Source: Bog-473 sp963836605 (GTDB taxonomy: Bacteria > Actinomycetota > Acidimicrobiia > Acidimicrobiales > RAAP-2). Taken from it: DNA of 64,000 nucleotides. The notes under the pieces are model-generated. The model did no database searches, had not been told where the DNA came from, and saw only the letters and a list, made by a program, of their open reading frames with translations. How positions within the stretch are numbered: the first letter of the stretch is position 1; each line of letters begins with the position of its first letter. The translations under genes and the position numbers were made by a program. The DNA is taken from positions 1,146,646-1,210,645 of the forward strand of contig CAWIKB010000009.1 in the NCBI GenBank assembly GCA_963836605.1, in the 5' to 3' direction. Positions 44,029 through 53,729 of the stretch are shown one piece after another.

Positions 44029-46410
44029 CTAGAGGATTCCCGAGCCGCCCTGCTGGCCGGTCCCGGCCCCGGGGGTTGCCGATACTTCGGCCGACAGGGG
44101 TGAGGTGCCGACGCCGGGGACCACGGCCTTGACCACGTAGTAGTAGGTGGTGCCGGGGGTCAGGCCGTTGTTGGGCCACGAGGTCGTCGTAAGGACGGCC
44201 TTCAACGTATACGGACCGCCAGGTGTGGTCGAGCTGTACACGTCGTAGGTCGTCGGCCCCGTCGAACCAGTGGCCGTCACCGCACTCCACGCCACCTGGA
44301 CCGAAGTGTTACTCGCCACGGTCGCGGTGGCAACCGGGGCCACGGGCTGGGCCAGCGTGGTGGCCGAGGCCTCTGTTGAGTTGACCGAGGTGCCAATGCT
44401 CGTCGTTGCCGTGACCACGTAGTAGAAGGTGGTGCCTGGGGCCAGGCCGTTGTTGGCGTAGGTCGTACCAGGCTGACGGGACAGGACGGTGTACGGACCG
44501 CCCGCGGTGGTCGCGCGCGAGACGGTGTAGCTCGTCGCATTGGTGACGCTGTTCCACGAGACGTTGATCTGGGAAGACGACCCCGTCGTGGCCGTAACTC
44601 CGGTGGGTGCGGGAGGTACCGCCAGGCTGGTCACAGAAACCGGTGTCGTAAAGGCAGATGTTTGGTCCAACGTCGAGCCCACGACTGTGGCTACTTCGTA
44701 GAAGTAGGTCGTGCCCCCCGTCCCGCTAAAGATATTCGTCCAAGTCGTGCTCGTGGTGTTGAAGGCATAGCTGTAACTACCTGGCGCACCCGTACTCGAG
44801 CGGTAAATGTTGTAACGCAACGCGTTGGAAACTGGGTTCCACGACAACGTGATGGAATTGGCCGAGTTCGCGACACCGTTCAAGCCCGTCGGCGTCGACG
44901 TGACGATCAGCGTCTCGGCCTGGGGGGACGATGCGGGCGAACTGCCGGAGTTGGTGGCCACGATGTTGAACGTGTACGTCCCCAGCGTCGTGGGGGTGCC
45001 GGTCAAGGTGCTACCGCTGAGGGTGATCCCAGGAGGCAGGCCGGTTTCGCCGCCGGTGGTTGTGATCGACCAGGTGTAGGGCGTGAGACCGCCCGACGCC
45101 GTGAGCGCCTGGCTGTATCCCGTACCGGTGGTTGCAGCTGGGAGGAGGGCGGGGCTCGTGACAGCCAGCAACGGCGTGATGGTCAGGCTCTCGGCCTGGG
45201 TCATGCTGGCCGCAGGGCTCGCCGAGTCAGTCACGTTGATATTGAAGGTGAACGTGCCCGAGGAGGTCGGGGTGCCCGACAAGGTGCTGCCACTGAGGGT
45301 GACGCCACCCGGTAGGCCTGTCTGACCACCGGTGGTGGTGGTGGACCAGGTGTACGGCGTGGTGCCGCCGGTGGCGGTCAGTCCCTGGCTGTAGCCCGTG
45401 CCGACGGTACCCGTCGGCAGGGTGGCCGGGCTGGTGATGGCCAGCGTCGGGGTGATGGTCAGGCTCTCGGCCTGGGTCATGCTGGCCGCCGGGCTCGCCG
45501 AGTCAGTCACCTGGATATTGAAGGTGAACGTGCCCGAGGAGGTCGGGGTGCCCGACAAGGTGCTGCCACTGAGGGTGACGCCACCCGGTAGGCCTGTCTG
45601 ACCGACGGTCGTGGTGGTCGACCAGGTGTAGGGCGTGGTTCCGCCGGTGGCGGTAAGACCCTGGCTGTACCCCGTGCCGACGGTACCCGAGGGAAGAGTG
45701 GCCGGGCTGGTGATGGCCAGCGTCGGGGTGATGGTCAGGCTCTCGGCCTGGGTGGCGCTTTCCTGAGGTGTGCTGGAGTCCTTGACCACGATGTTAAACG
45801 TAAAGGTGCCCGAGGCCGTGGGGGTCCCCGACAGGGTGTTGCCGCTGAGGGTGACGCCTCCCGGCAGACCCGTCTGACCGACGGTCGTGGTGGTCGACCA
45901 GGTGTAGGGCGTCAGCCCGCCGGATGCCGTAAGCGTCTGGCTATATGCCGATCCTTTCGTGCCCGCCGGCAGCGTGGCCGGACTGGTCACCGCCAGGTTT
46001 CCTGTAATGACGAGTGTGTACGGCATGCTGAACGTCTGGCCGCCCCCGCCGGCACTCGTGGCGGCCACCGTGAAGGTGTAGGTGCCCGCTGTGGTCGGCG
46101 TCCCGCTCAAGAGACCCGCCCGGTTCGAGCCACTGCCGGTGGTGCTGAAGGAGATGCCCGGAGGCAGGCCGGTTTGGCCCGCGCCGGTGCTTTCGACCCA
46201 GGTTATATTGCCGCTACCGCCCGAAGCCGTCAGCCCTTGGGCATAGGTGTTGCCAATGGTGCCGTTCGGGAGAGTGCTCGGCGTAATGCTGGTCACGGCG
46301 CCGGCGGGTGGTGCGATTGCCACCAACGCGGCAAAAGATCCGCCCAACAGCAGAAAGGTTGAGAGAATTAGGAATGTCATCCGCCGGAACGGTTGCAGGA
46401 TGGACGGCAT
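44029..46410 (-). CDS. Giant secreted Ig-like/FN3 surface protein B
   Basis: 793 residues, the only uninterrupted member of the array. ATG 46410 (AAAGGTG upstream) opens the shared signal peptide ending near 'PPAGAVTS'. Residues about 40-500 are five He_PIG units ('LAITSPATLPSGTVGTGYSQ', 'PYTWSTTTTVGQTGLPGGVT', 'TLSGTPTSSGTFTFNI'); units 3 to 5 are almost identical at DNA level with a 276-base period. Residues about 500-780 are three FN3 domains ('TYANNGLAPGTTFYYVVTAT'). The short tail 'GTGQQGGSGIL' has no anchor. Likely an extracellular adhesin or matrix protein. The second FN3 matches protein C over 171 of 172 bases. Confidence 0.85.
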   Translation of the reverse strand: MPSILQPFRRMTFLILSTFLLLGGSFAALVAIAPPAGAVTSITPSTLPNGTIGNTYAQGLTASGGSGNITWVESTGAGQTGLPPGISFSTTGSGSNRAGLLSGTPTTAGTYTFTVAATSAGGGGQTFSMPYTLVITGNLAVTSPATLPAGTKGSAYSQTLTASGGLTPYTWSTTTTVGQTGLPGGVTLSGNTLSGTPTASGTFTFNIVVKDSSTPQESATQAESLTITPTLAITSPATLPSGTVGTGYSQGLTATGGTTPYTWSTTTTVGQTGLPGGVTLSGSTLSGTPTSSGTFTFNIQVTDSASPAASMTQAESLTITPTLAITSPATLPTGTVGTGYSQGLTATGGTTPYTWSTTTTGGQTGLPGGVTLSGSTLSGTPTSSGTFTFNINVTDSASPAASMTQAESLTITPLLAVTSPALLPAATTGTGYSQALTASGGLTPYTWSITTTGGETGLPPGITLSGSTLTGTPTTLGTYTFNIVATNSGSSPASSPQAETLIVTSTPTGLNGVANSANSITLSWNPVSNALRYNIYRSSTGAPGSYSYAFNTTSTTWTNIFSGTGGTTYFYEVATVVGSTLDQTSAFTTPVSVTSLAVPPAPTGVTATTGSSSQINVSWNSVTNATSYTVSRATTAGGPYTVLSRQPGTTYANNGLAPGTTFYYVVTATTSIGTSVNSTEASATTLAQPVAPVATATVASNTSVQVAWSAVTATGSTGPTTYDVYSSTTPGGPYTLKAVLTTTSWPNNGLTPGTTYYYVVKAVVPGVGTSPLSAEVSATPGAGTGQQGGSGIL
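45176..46003 (-). repeat. 276-bp tandem repeats encoding He_PIG units in protein B
   Basis: The same phrase (GTGATGGTCAGGCTCTCGGC on plus) recurs at 45176, 45452 and 45728, a strict 276-base (92-codon) period. Neighbouring units differ by only a few bases, so they arose by recent in-frame duplication and could vary in number by slippage or recombination. Confidence 0.85.
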
Positions 46411-46640
46411 GGAACACCTTTCGACTGTCGATCTCAAGGCGTCGGATCCCCGAAGGGAGAGCGGATTCCAACACTTTCGTATGTTGTGCAAGGCGTCGGA
46501 TCCCCGAAGGGAGAGCGGATTCCAACATGTTCAAATGTTGCCGCGCGACACTCACCCATGAGTTGCAATGGCATCCCGCGCTGTGCACTCTACACTAGCT
46601 GTGGCGCCTCTGCACCCCCGTTTACCGAACTTTCACAGTC
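46411..46640 (-). promoter_or_regulatory. Promoter and double hairpin leader of protein B
   Basis: -35-like GTGCAG (46615-46610), 17-base spacer, -10 TAGAGT (46592-46587), then a leader of about 170 bases. It contains two copies of the hairpin module (46540-46489 and 46486-46435, period 54 bases). Each copy has a CAACA/TGTTG stem followed by GGAATCCGC and CTCCC-TTCG-GGGAT. The RBS AAAGGTG lies before ATG 46410. Bases 46641-46865 up to the end of C hold no gene. Confidence 0.75.
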
Positions 46641-46865
46641 TCAGGCGGCTTTCCGATCTGTAGAGAATCCAGCGGCGTTTGCGTCCCAGATCTGACGTGG
46701 CTGAGACTCAGGGACACCCCCTGTTTGACGTGAGGGCCATTCAAACCGGCAACAGGCACTTCGGGCGGCTGTGGCCATCCACCCCGGGCCCTGGAGTTGT
46801 CGCGGGATCATCTGCGCTTCTGATCGCCAAATGCTGGGCGCCCCCTACCGCTGCCGAGAATTCGC

Positions 46866-49362
46866 TCACGGTGTTGCCGACACCTCGGTCGACAGGGGTG
46901 AGGTGCCGACGCCGGGGACCACGGCCTTGACCACGTAGTAATAGGTGGTGCCGTGGGTCAGGCCGTTGTTGGGCCACGAGGCCGTCGTCAGGACGGCTTT
47001 CAAGGTGTAGGGACCGCCAGGTGTCGTCGAGCTGTACACGTCGTAGGTCGTCGGTCCCGTCGAACCAATGGCCGTCACCGCACTCCACGCCACGTGGATC
47101 GAGGTGGTGCTGGCGACCGTCGCGGTGGCTACCGGGGCCACGGGCTGGGCCAGCGTGGCGGCCGAAGCCTCCGTTGAGTTGGCCGAGGTGCCGATACTCG
47201 TCGTTGCCGTGACCACGTAGTAGAAGGTGGTCCCTGGGGCCAGGCCGTTGTTGGCGTAGGTCGTACCAGGCTGACGGGACAGGACGGTGTACGGACCGCC
47301 CGCGGTGGTCGCGCGCGAGACGGTGTAGCTCGTCGCATTGGTGACGCTGTTCCACGAGACGTTGATCTGTGAATCCGACCCAGCGGTGGCGCTGACTCCG
47401 GTTGGTGCCGGAGGTACAGCCTTGGTCGTGACCGGAGCCTCGATCGAGTTAGAGGACATTTGGTCCAGCGTCGAGCCCACCACCGTGGTGACCACGTAGT
47501 AGTAGGTCGAGCTCGGCGTCAGGCCAACATTAGTGAAGTTGGTGGCTGTCGGAGCACTGCAGAACACGTATGGGCCACCGCTGGTCGTCGCACGGTACAC
47601 GTTGTAGCGCAACGCTCCGGCCACCGAGTTCCACGACACCGTAGCGGTCGTTGACGTATTGGCCACTGCGGCAACGCCCGTAGGCGGCGCCGTGATTGCC
47701 AATGTCTCGGCTTGGGTGACGCTGGAGGTAGCCGAATCGTTGACCGTGATGTTGAAGGTGTACGTGCTACCGAGGGATGAAGGTTCCGGCGTCCCCGACA
47801 GGGTGTTGCCGCTCAGGGTCATGCCCATGGGCAAGCCGGTCTGGCCGCCCGTGGTGGTCGTCGACCAGGTGTAGGGCGGAGACGCCGCCGGTTGCCGTCA
47901 GTGTCTGGCTATAGCCATAGCCGACGGTGGCGGCGGGGAGGATGGCGGGGGTGGTGATCGCCAGCGGCGATAGGACGTTGCACAGGCCGGTGGGCGAACT
48001 GGTGGATCCGGCGTTGCCGGTCCAGCTATTGGCGGTGCCGGACGTTCCGGAACCAGTGGTGGCGTCGGCGCAGTCATCGGTGCCCGAGGTCGACACCGTG
48101 TTGTTCGACACCGTGTTGTTCACGTTGCCGGCGCCAATAGTGATGCCGTCCAGATTCGAGTCGTTGATGGCGTTGCGCGAGATAGTGGAGTTGGCCCAGA
48201 ACCCGTTCGACCCGCTGAGGACCCTGATACCGTTGTTCCACCCGTTGATGGTGTTGTTCGAGACCGTTGCTCCGGCATAGTTGGGGTAGATGTTGTAGAA
48301 CTGGTCATTGAGGCTGATGCCACTGGCATCGGTGCTGTCACCACCCTGGAGATTGTTGTTCGTGATCTGTGGGCCCGAGTTCCCACCGCTGACGTAGATC
48401 GCGGTGTTTTCGTTCGGGTCACCCGTCGTTGTGTCGGTGACGGTGTTGTTCGAGACCTGTGCATCGTTGGAGCAGAACAGGACCATGAAGTTGTTCTCGT
48501 AGGCCGAGCTCTGGGTGGCTACGTTGCCCGAGACCACCAGGTTCTGGCTGTACGAGCTCGAAGTCGGGTCCGAGGGTGTTTCACAGAAACCAAGGCCGGT
48601 GGTGTTGATGTCACCGTTGCCATTGCCTTCTTGGTCGAACGTGTTGTTCGAGATGGTCACGTTATCCGCCGGGCCGTTGGTGAAGAATATGCCCGTGCCC
48701 TGGATACTGCCCGGATCGTTGTTGTTCAGGAACCGGTCATTGCTGATGGTGGAGGCGCCTGCGCCCGATGCAGTGTTGAACTGGATCCCCGCTTGGTTTA
48801 GCGTGAAGATGTCATTGGACCAGTCGTAGCCCTGGCCGGCGGCATGCGCCTGAATGGCGGCTCCACCTGCCCCGCCGATCCCGGTCAAGGTGAATCCGAC
48901 AACGGCACCGGTATTGCCTGAACCGCCGTAGGTGATTGGAGCGGTGGCCGAGGCGATCGTGCTCTCGGCGGAGGGGGCGAAGCGGGCGGTGGTGTTGCCG
49001 GCACCGACGGGAACGCTCCACTGCGCTCCGTCGAGGGTCACGCTTATGGGAATGCTGACAGTCTCGTCGTAGGTCCCGGCGCACACGTAAACGGTGTCAC
49101 CCGGGCTGGCGGCGTCGACAGCGGACTGGATGGTCGTATAGGGGGTCACCGCCGGCAGGCCGCTGCCACAACTCGAGTCGATGACGCCGGTACTCGAGAC
49201 CACTTCGGAGACATTCGCGGGTGCGGCCGGGATGGCGGGGACCGGGGAAGCTCCGGCGGGAGGTGCAACCGCAGCCAGCGTGCCAAACGACCCGCCCAAC
49301 AGCAAAAACGCCGAGAGGAACAAGTAGGTCAGCCCCCGAAACGGCAGAAGGATAGACGGCAT
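46866..49362 (-). CDS. Giant secreted beta-helix/Ig-like/FN3 surface protein C (frameshifted)
   Basis: About 830 residues. It has the same signal peptide and leader type as A and B, but residues about 55-420 are a right-handed beta-helix: 'VTPYTTIQSAVDAASPGDTV', then rungs such as 'NVTISNNTF', 'ATVSNNTINGWNNGI' and 'NTVSNNTVSTSG', typical of NosD/pectate-lyase-like proteins. One He_PIG unit follows, where an extra base near 47879 breaks the frame, then three FN3 domains like those of B. Swapping of the N-terminal module while keeping leader, signal and tail shows modular evolution. Likely binds or remodels extracellular polysaccharide. Confidence 0.8.
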
Positions 49363-49579
49363 GGAACACCTTTCGATTCGGTTCCTTACGCGCCGGATCC
49401 CCGAAGGGAGAGCGGATTCCAACACGTTTCACATGTGGTCAAGGCGTCAGATCCCCGAAGGGAGAGCGGATTCCAACAAATTCGTATGTTGCCGTGCGAC
49501 ACGCACCCAGAACTGCAATGGCGTCCCGCGCTAGGATTCTACACGAGCCGTAAGCCCTATGCACCCCCCATTGGCGCGA
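49363..49579 (-). promoter_or_regulatory. Promoter and double hairpin leader of protein C
   Basis: -35-like GTGCAT (49564-49559), 17-base spacer, -10 TAGAAT (49541-49536), leader of about 165 bases with two hairpin modules (49491-49440 and 49437-49389). The distal copy keeps the CAACA/TGTTG stem; the proximal one has drifted to CACATGTG/CACGTG-like bases. Both keep the CTCCCTTCGGGGAT hairpin exactly. Confidence 0.75.
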
Positions 49580-49832
49580 GCGTCACTGGGCGTCCCCCAC
49601 CGGCTACTGGCGGAGAATTCTCCTATGGGGCCGTTGTTGGGCCACGAAGTGGTCTTGAGGACAGCTTGGAGCGTGTAGGAACCGCCAGAGGTCGTCGCCC
49701 GGCCCCGTCGAACCAGGGGACGTCACCGAGGTAGTACTGGCCACGGTCGGGGTGGCCGTCGGGGCAACGCCGCGCGACGGATAGTGCCGGATTAGACCCC
49801 CGTTTACCGAATGTTCACACTCTCAGGCAGTT
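49580..49832 (-). pseudogene. Ghost of a fourth array member (D)
   Basis: From 49626 to about 49790 the sequence matches the last FN3 domain of B and C ('GGCCGTTGTTGGGCCACGA' occurs in all three) with gaps. On its upstream side (49793-49830) is the promoter block CCCCGTTTACCGAATGTTCAC found before A and B. On its downstream side (49580-49625) it matches the spacer after C. Signal peptide, leader hairpins and most of the gene are missing, so D was lost by an internal deletion that left both ends. Confidence 0.65.
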
Positions 49833-50890
49833 TCAGGCGGGCACACGATTCAGCAGCATTCGCAGCTTCTCGCGAAATCGCTGTTCACCAGCTTCCGGGG
49901 AGAATTCGTTACGCCATCGTTGCACGGCCGCTTGGCGCTGCTCTTCCACCGCTTCAGGCGCATCTCTCATCCGGTGAAGGACGGTGACAAGTCCGGCGAC
50001 ATCCTGACGGTGGAACGTCCAGGGATATTCGGCGCCGACCACCTCTCGCAGCGCACCAGCGTCACTGACCACGACCGGGAGCCCGATGGCCATGGCTTCG
50101 GCAACCACCAGCCCGAAGGGTTCGGCCCACGTAGAGGGCACGACCAGCACGTCGACTCTATCGAAGAGGTCCTGCGCTGGGACCCAACCCAGCCGTTCGA
50201 CCCCCGTACCCACCTCCGCCAGCGCACGGTCAACCGTTCGTCGATCACTCTTGGTGGAGAACCGGTAGTCCCCGGCAAGAACAAGCTCCACGTCCTCTCC
50301 CTGTTCCCGGAGTTCTGCGATCGCCGTGGCCAGCACGTCCACACCCTTGATCGGGCTCAACCTTCCGAGATAGCCGATCCGCCGTGGCGCTCCAGTGACC
50401 GGACCGCGTTCAGATCCCGAGGGACGATCCGTCCAATTCGGCAGGCGATCGGCCCCGGGGAGCTTGTCCGCGACAACGCTCGAGGGTGCATACGTCGCAA
50501 GCACATTCCGCCTACCCAATGCCACCAACGGCTGCTGAGACCGAGAGGGGATCTGATGAATGTGGACGACACGAGGGCGGTCGAGTCCTGCGGTCGCAAA
50601 GGCCGGCGGCCCGCCATTGCACCAGAGCAGGTCGGCCTCGTAGCCGTGGAGGGCACGGCGGAGGTGTCGCAGAATACGGCACGCGGGAATGACCCCCCAC
50701 GTCCAGGTATTCGATCCCTACCCGCGTGACAGCGATCCTGCAACTCGTTCGGTCCGGCGGGCCCGATGACCGTCACATGGCAGAGGTGCCTGGCGGCTCC
50801 CGCCATATGGAACAGCATGACTTCGCCGCCCCCCATGGTGCCGTGGTTGGAAATGAAGCTGACGCTGTCGCTCAGTCACGGCGCCAGACC
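49833..50890 (-). CDS. GT4-family glycosyltransferase (frameshifted)
   Basis: C-terminal 232 residues are open: 'RRIGYLGRLSPIKGVDVLAT' and 'PSTWAEPFGLVVAEAMAIG', the E-x7-E donor motif. The N-terminal part ('FISNHGTMGGGEVMLFHMAG', 'VTVIGPAGPNELQD') is joined after removing single extra bases near 50734 and 50695, passing through 'LLWCNGGPPAFATAGLDRPR' and 'VVHIHQIPSRSQQPLVALG'. The whole is about 350 residues, normal for GT4. The start is unclear because of a further shift near 50880. First gene of the second polysaccharide cluster; it follows the O-antigen ligase-like gene on the same strand. Confidence 0.75.
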
Positions 50891-50989
50891 GCATCCGAAC
50901 GCGACCGACGTGAGTCCAGAGCACGGAGTCAGCCAGCTGGTGGCCGATCCTGTCCGGGAGTTGAGAACGTGGACGGTTCGGTCTCGGCG

Positions 50990-52256
50990 ATCTCGAGTCC
51001 CATCGCCGCTATCACCTTCTCGGGCAAGGAGGACATGTCGCCAGGCGATCGCCAACGACGATCGCCGCGGTGAACGTGAATATCACCTCGCCCAGAGTCA
51101 GAGCCAACACGAGGACCGCAAGCAAGCGCGGCCTCGAGCGCCGGCGCTCGGGGCCGGCTCCGCCAGAGTGAGATCGCCGTGAACCAAGAAGGAGAGCTGC
51201 CATGATCAGGGTCATCGGAAGACCAAATTCGGCAATCATCGCGGCATAGCTGTTGTGGAAGAAGAACTGCGTCCCGTTCGAGATTTTGATGGAAGCCGTG
51301 CCGGCACCCGTGCCCGTGAGGATAGTGCTGTGCGACCTGGTGGTTGGAGGCCTGGTTGATCAGATTGCGGAGACCTGAGCTCTGCGAGTGGATGGAAAAC
51401 GGCCCAGCGGTTTGGAGGTTTGCGGCAACCTGATCGCGACGACGACTGCGGCGACAACGAGCCCTACGCCCACTGAACGAGGGGCCCGGTGTACCCAGAG
51501 GTACCAACCGAAAGCAAGGACGAGGGCGAGGACGCCCGTGCGCGAGAGGGAGAGCCCGACGATCAGCACCATCAGCGACGGCCAGGGACCAGCGCTCGCG
51601 CGAGGTCCGGGCGAAGTTCATCGCGACCATGCCCAATCCGACGGCTACCAGTGACGCAACGTTCGGATCCGCGAAAACCCCGGTGAGGCGGCCCGAGTAC
51701 TTGTCGAAGTAGCCGACGCCGGCAAGCCCGGCCAGCCCGCTCACGAACCCGAGGGCGAGGCCGATCCGTATACCCCGTACGAGATTCTCTGAGCGGATGC
51801 GCCCCGTGGCAATCGCCCCGATCAGTAATGCATACGTGCCGATGTGGAATACCCGCTTGGCCGCCCCGCTCAAGGGCGGGTGGTCCAAGACCACCGAGAG
51901 CAGGACGGCGCAAAATGACCAGGACAAGCAGAACGACCGACCTGCCTCGGCAGCCGGGTCGGCCATTCCACCCGCTGGTTGACACAGAGAACGAGGGCGA
52001 GCGCACACGAGAGGTCTGCAAGTGGGATGTGCCCGGGCAAGGTGATTCCGGCGGAGACGATGCCGACAATGGCGATCCAGGGAAGTACCGGCTCCCGCGC
52101 CTTACCGACGAGCCATACCGCAAGTGGGACCAGGGCGACGACGACTCCAGCCTTCGGCGAGTAGGCGACCAGGACCCCGATCGCAACCAGGAGAACGGCC
52201 CCGAACACGAAGATCGCAATCCCGCTGTCTTTCGTCGCCGAGGTGTTTCGCATCAA
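50990..52256 (-). pseudogene. O-antigen ligase/Wzy-like membrane protein, frameshifted
   Basis: ATG 52256 opens a multi-helix membrane protein ('IAIFVFGAVLLVAIGVLVAY', 'VLPWIAIVGIVSAGITLPGH'). It continues in other frames with 'GYFDKYSGRLTGVFADPNVA', 'LIVGLSLSRTGVLALVLAFG' and the hallmark loop 'FFHNSYAAMIAEFGLPMTLI', ending near 50990. The Wzy_C/WaaL signature (SRTG and HNSY) supports a polymerase or ligase that moves whole chains to an acceptor. At least three frameshifts. It is divergent from the GT4 gene at 52331. Confidence 0.7.
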
Positions 52257-52330
52257 CCAATCCGTCTTTGCTCACGCGAATCTTCGAACTGCGTCCGATC
52301 GCCAATTTGAGGACGATATCATCCGCGACA

Positions 52331-53563
52331 GTGGACGATCGCCGAGCACTGTGGGTCTTGGGAAACGGCGACATGGGCGGAGTCGGTCGTCATGCCCTCG
52401 ACGTCGTTCGCTCGGGAATGTCGGGCTGGGAGCTGGCATTTCTCGTCCCCCCAGGCCAGCTGGCCCTCGAATTGCGACGCGTCGGCGCCAGGCTCATACC
52501 GAACGAGAACGGGGAATTCGACAAGGGGGCTGGAGCAGTGGCGGGAATCCGAGCGGTGCGGCACGCCATAGATTCCTTCCGCCCAGCGATCGTGCACAGC
52601 CACCTGTCCTGGGCCGATGTCGTGACCGTGACGGCCAGCACTGGCAGCGGGAGTCCCCGCCGTGTCAACCGAGCACGGCATCGCCGACGTGCCGGGTCTG
52701 TACAACCCTTCAAGGTGGACCGCCCGAGGCAAACGATCATTGCACCGCGCTCGGCTCAGACGTACCGCCGGCCTCATCTGCGTCTCCCATGCCACGGCCC
52801 GATCGGTGGACACACAGTGGGGCCCACTTCGGGTACCGCATAGAGCGGTGATCCACAACGGCATCGATCCTCCCGACATCCGCCCGCCTCGGACAGGCAC
52901 ACGCATTGGAGTGCTCTCTCGCCTCTCCCAGGAGAAGCGCATCGACCTGGTCCTCCACGCCTTCGCGGAAGTTCACCGCGCCTGGCCCGATTCGACGCTC
53001 ACCGTCGCCGGGATCGGAGGCGAGGAGGCGAGCCTGCGTGCCCTGGTCGCCAAGATCGGCTTACAGGAGTTCGTCTCCTTTCCCGGCTACGTTCCGTCGG
53101 AAGAGTTCTGGGATCTGGTGGATGTCGTCGTGCAGTTGTCCTGGTGGGAGAACTGTTCGTACACGCTGCTCGACGCCGTCGTCCAAGGACGGGGCGTGGT
53201 CGCCTCCGACGTTGGCGGAAACGCGGAGTTTCTGCCCTCCACGGCTCTGGTGGCCGCCGACCCTGATCTCGCCAGCGTCTCCGAGGCCATCTTGCAGCAG
53301 CGGAACCGGAGCTACACCCTTCCCGAAAACTGGCCCGACAGAGCGACGATGACCTCGGCTATCGCAGCCTTCTACCAGGCATCGTCTTGGGCAGGAAACG
53401 CGAGCTCGGCATGGGGACGTCGAGGCAGGCACCGGAATATGACATTCCTGTCTTCGACGATCGTGAGGAAACGTCCTCCAAACTCGGGGCCGCGCACCTC
53501 AGTTGCGGCGCGCTCATGGTCATGGCCCTGGGGCTCTGGCTCGGGTCGCCATGCGGGAATTGA
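52331..53563 (+). CDS. GT4-family glycosyltransferase (frameshifted)
   Basis: GTG 52331 starts 'ALWVLGNGDMGGVGRHALDV', a GT-B donor-loop start. After one extra C near 52656 the frame resumes with 'VSTEHGIADVPGLYNPSRW', 'VIHNGIDPPD', 'IGVLSRLSQEKRIDLVLHAF' and 'LSWWENCSYTLLDAVVQG' (Glu positions fit the E-x7-E region loosely: EN..). The C-terminal tail shifts again near 53385 and probably ends at 53563. About 400 residues. It is followed 165 bases later by the Wzc-type kinase. Confidence 0.75.
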
Positions 53564-53729
53564 CCCGGTGGACCTTCTGGGCTTCCATCGCCTATTGTTC
53601 AGGCGTCCCCCACAGACGCAAACGCACGTTTCCCAACTCCTCTCCGCGCGTTCCCAAGGAATCTTGAGGGACTGTGCTTCTGTCGTTTCGGCGGAAAAGG
53701 CCTCCAGTCCGAGAGATTAAGGTGTAAAG

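Noticed and set aside
43662..49580. Leader hairpins as a c-di-AMP, c-di-GMP, glycine or mini-ykkC element
   Set aside because: Tandem layout was suggestive, but the conserved core bases of these classes as I know them are absent.
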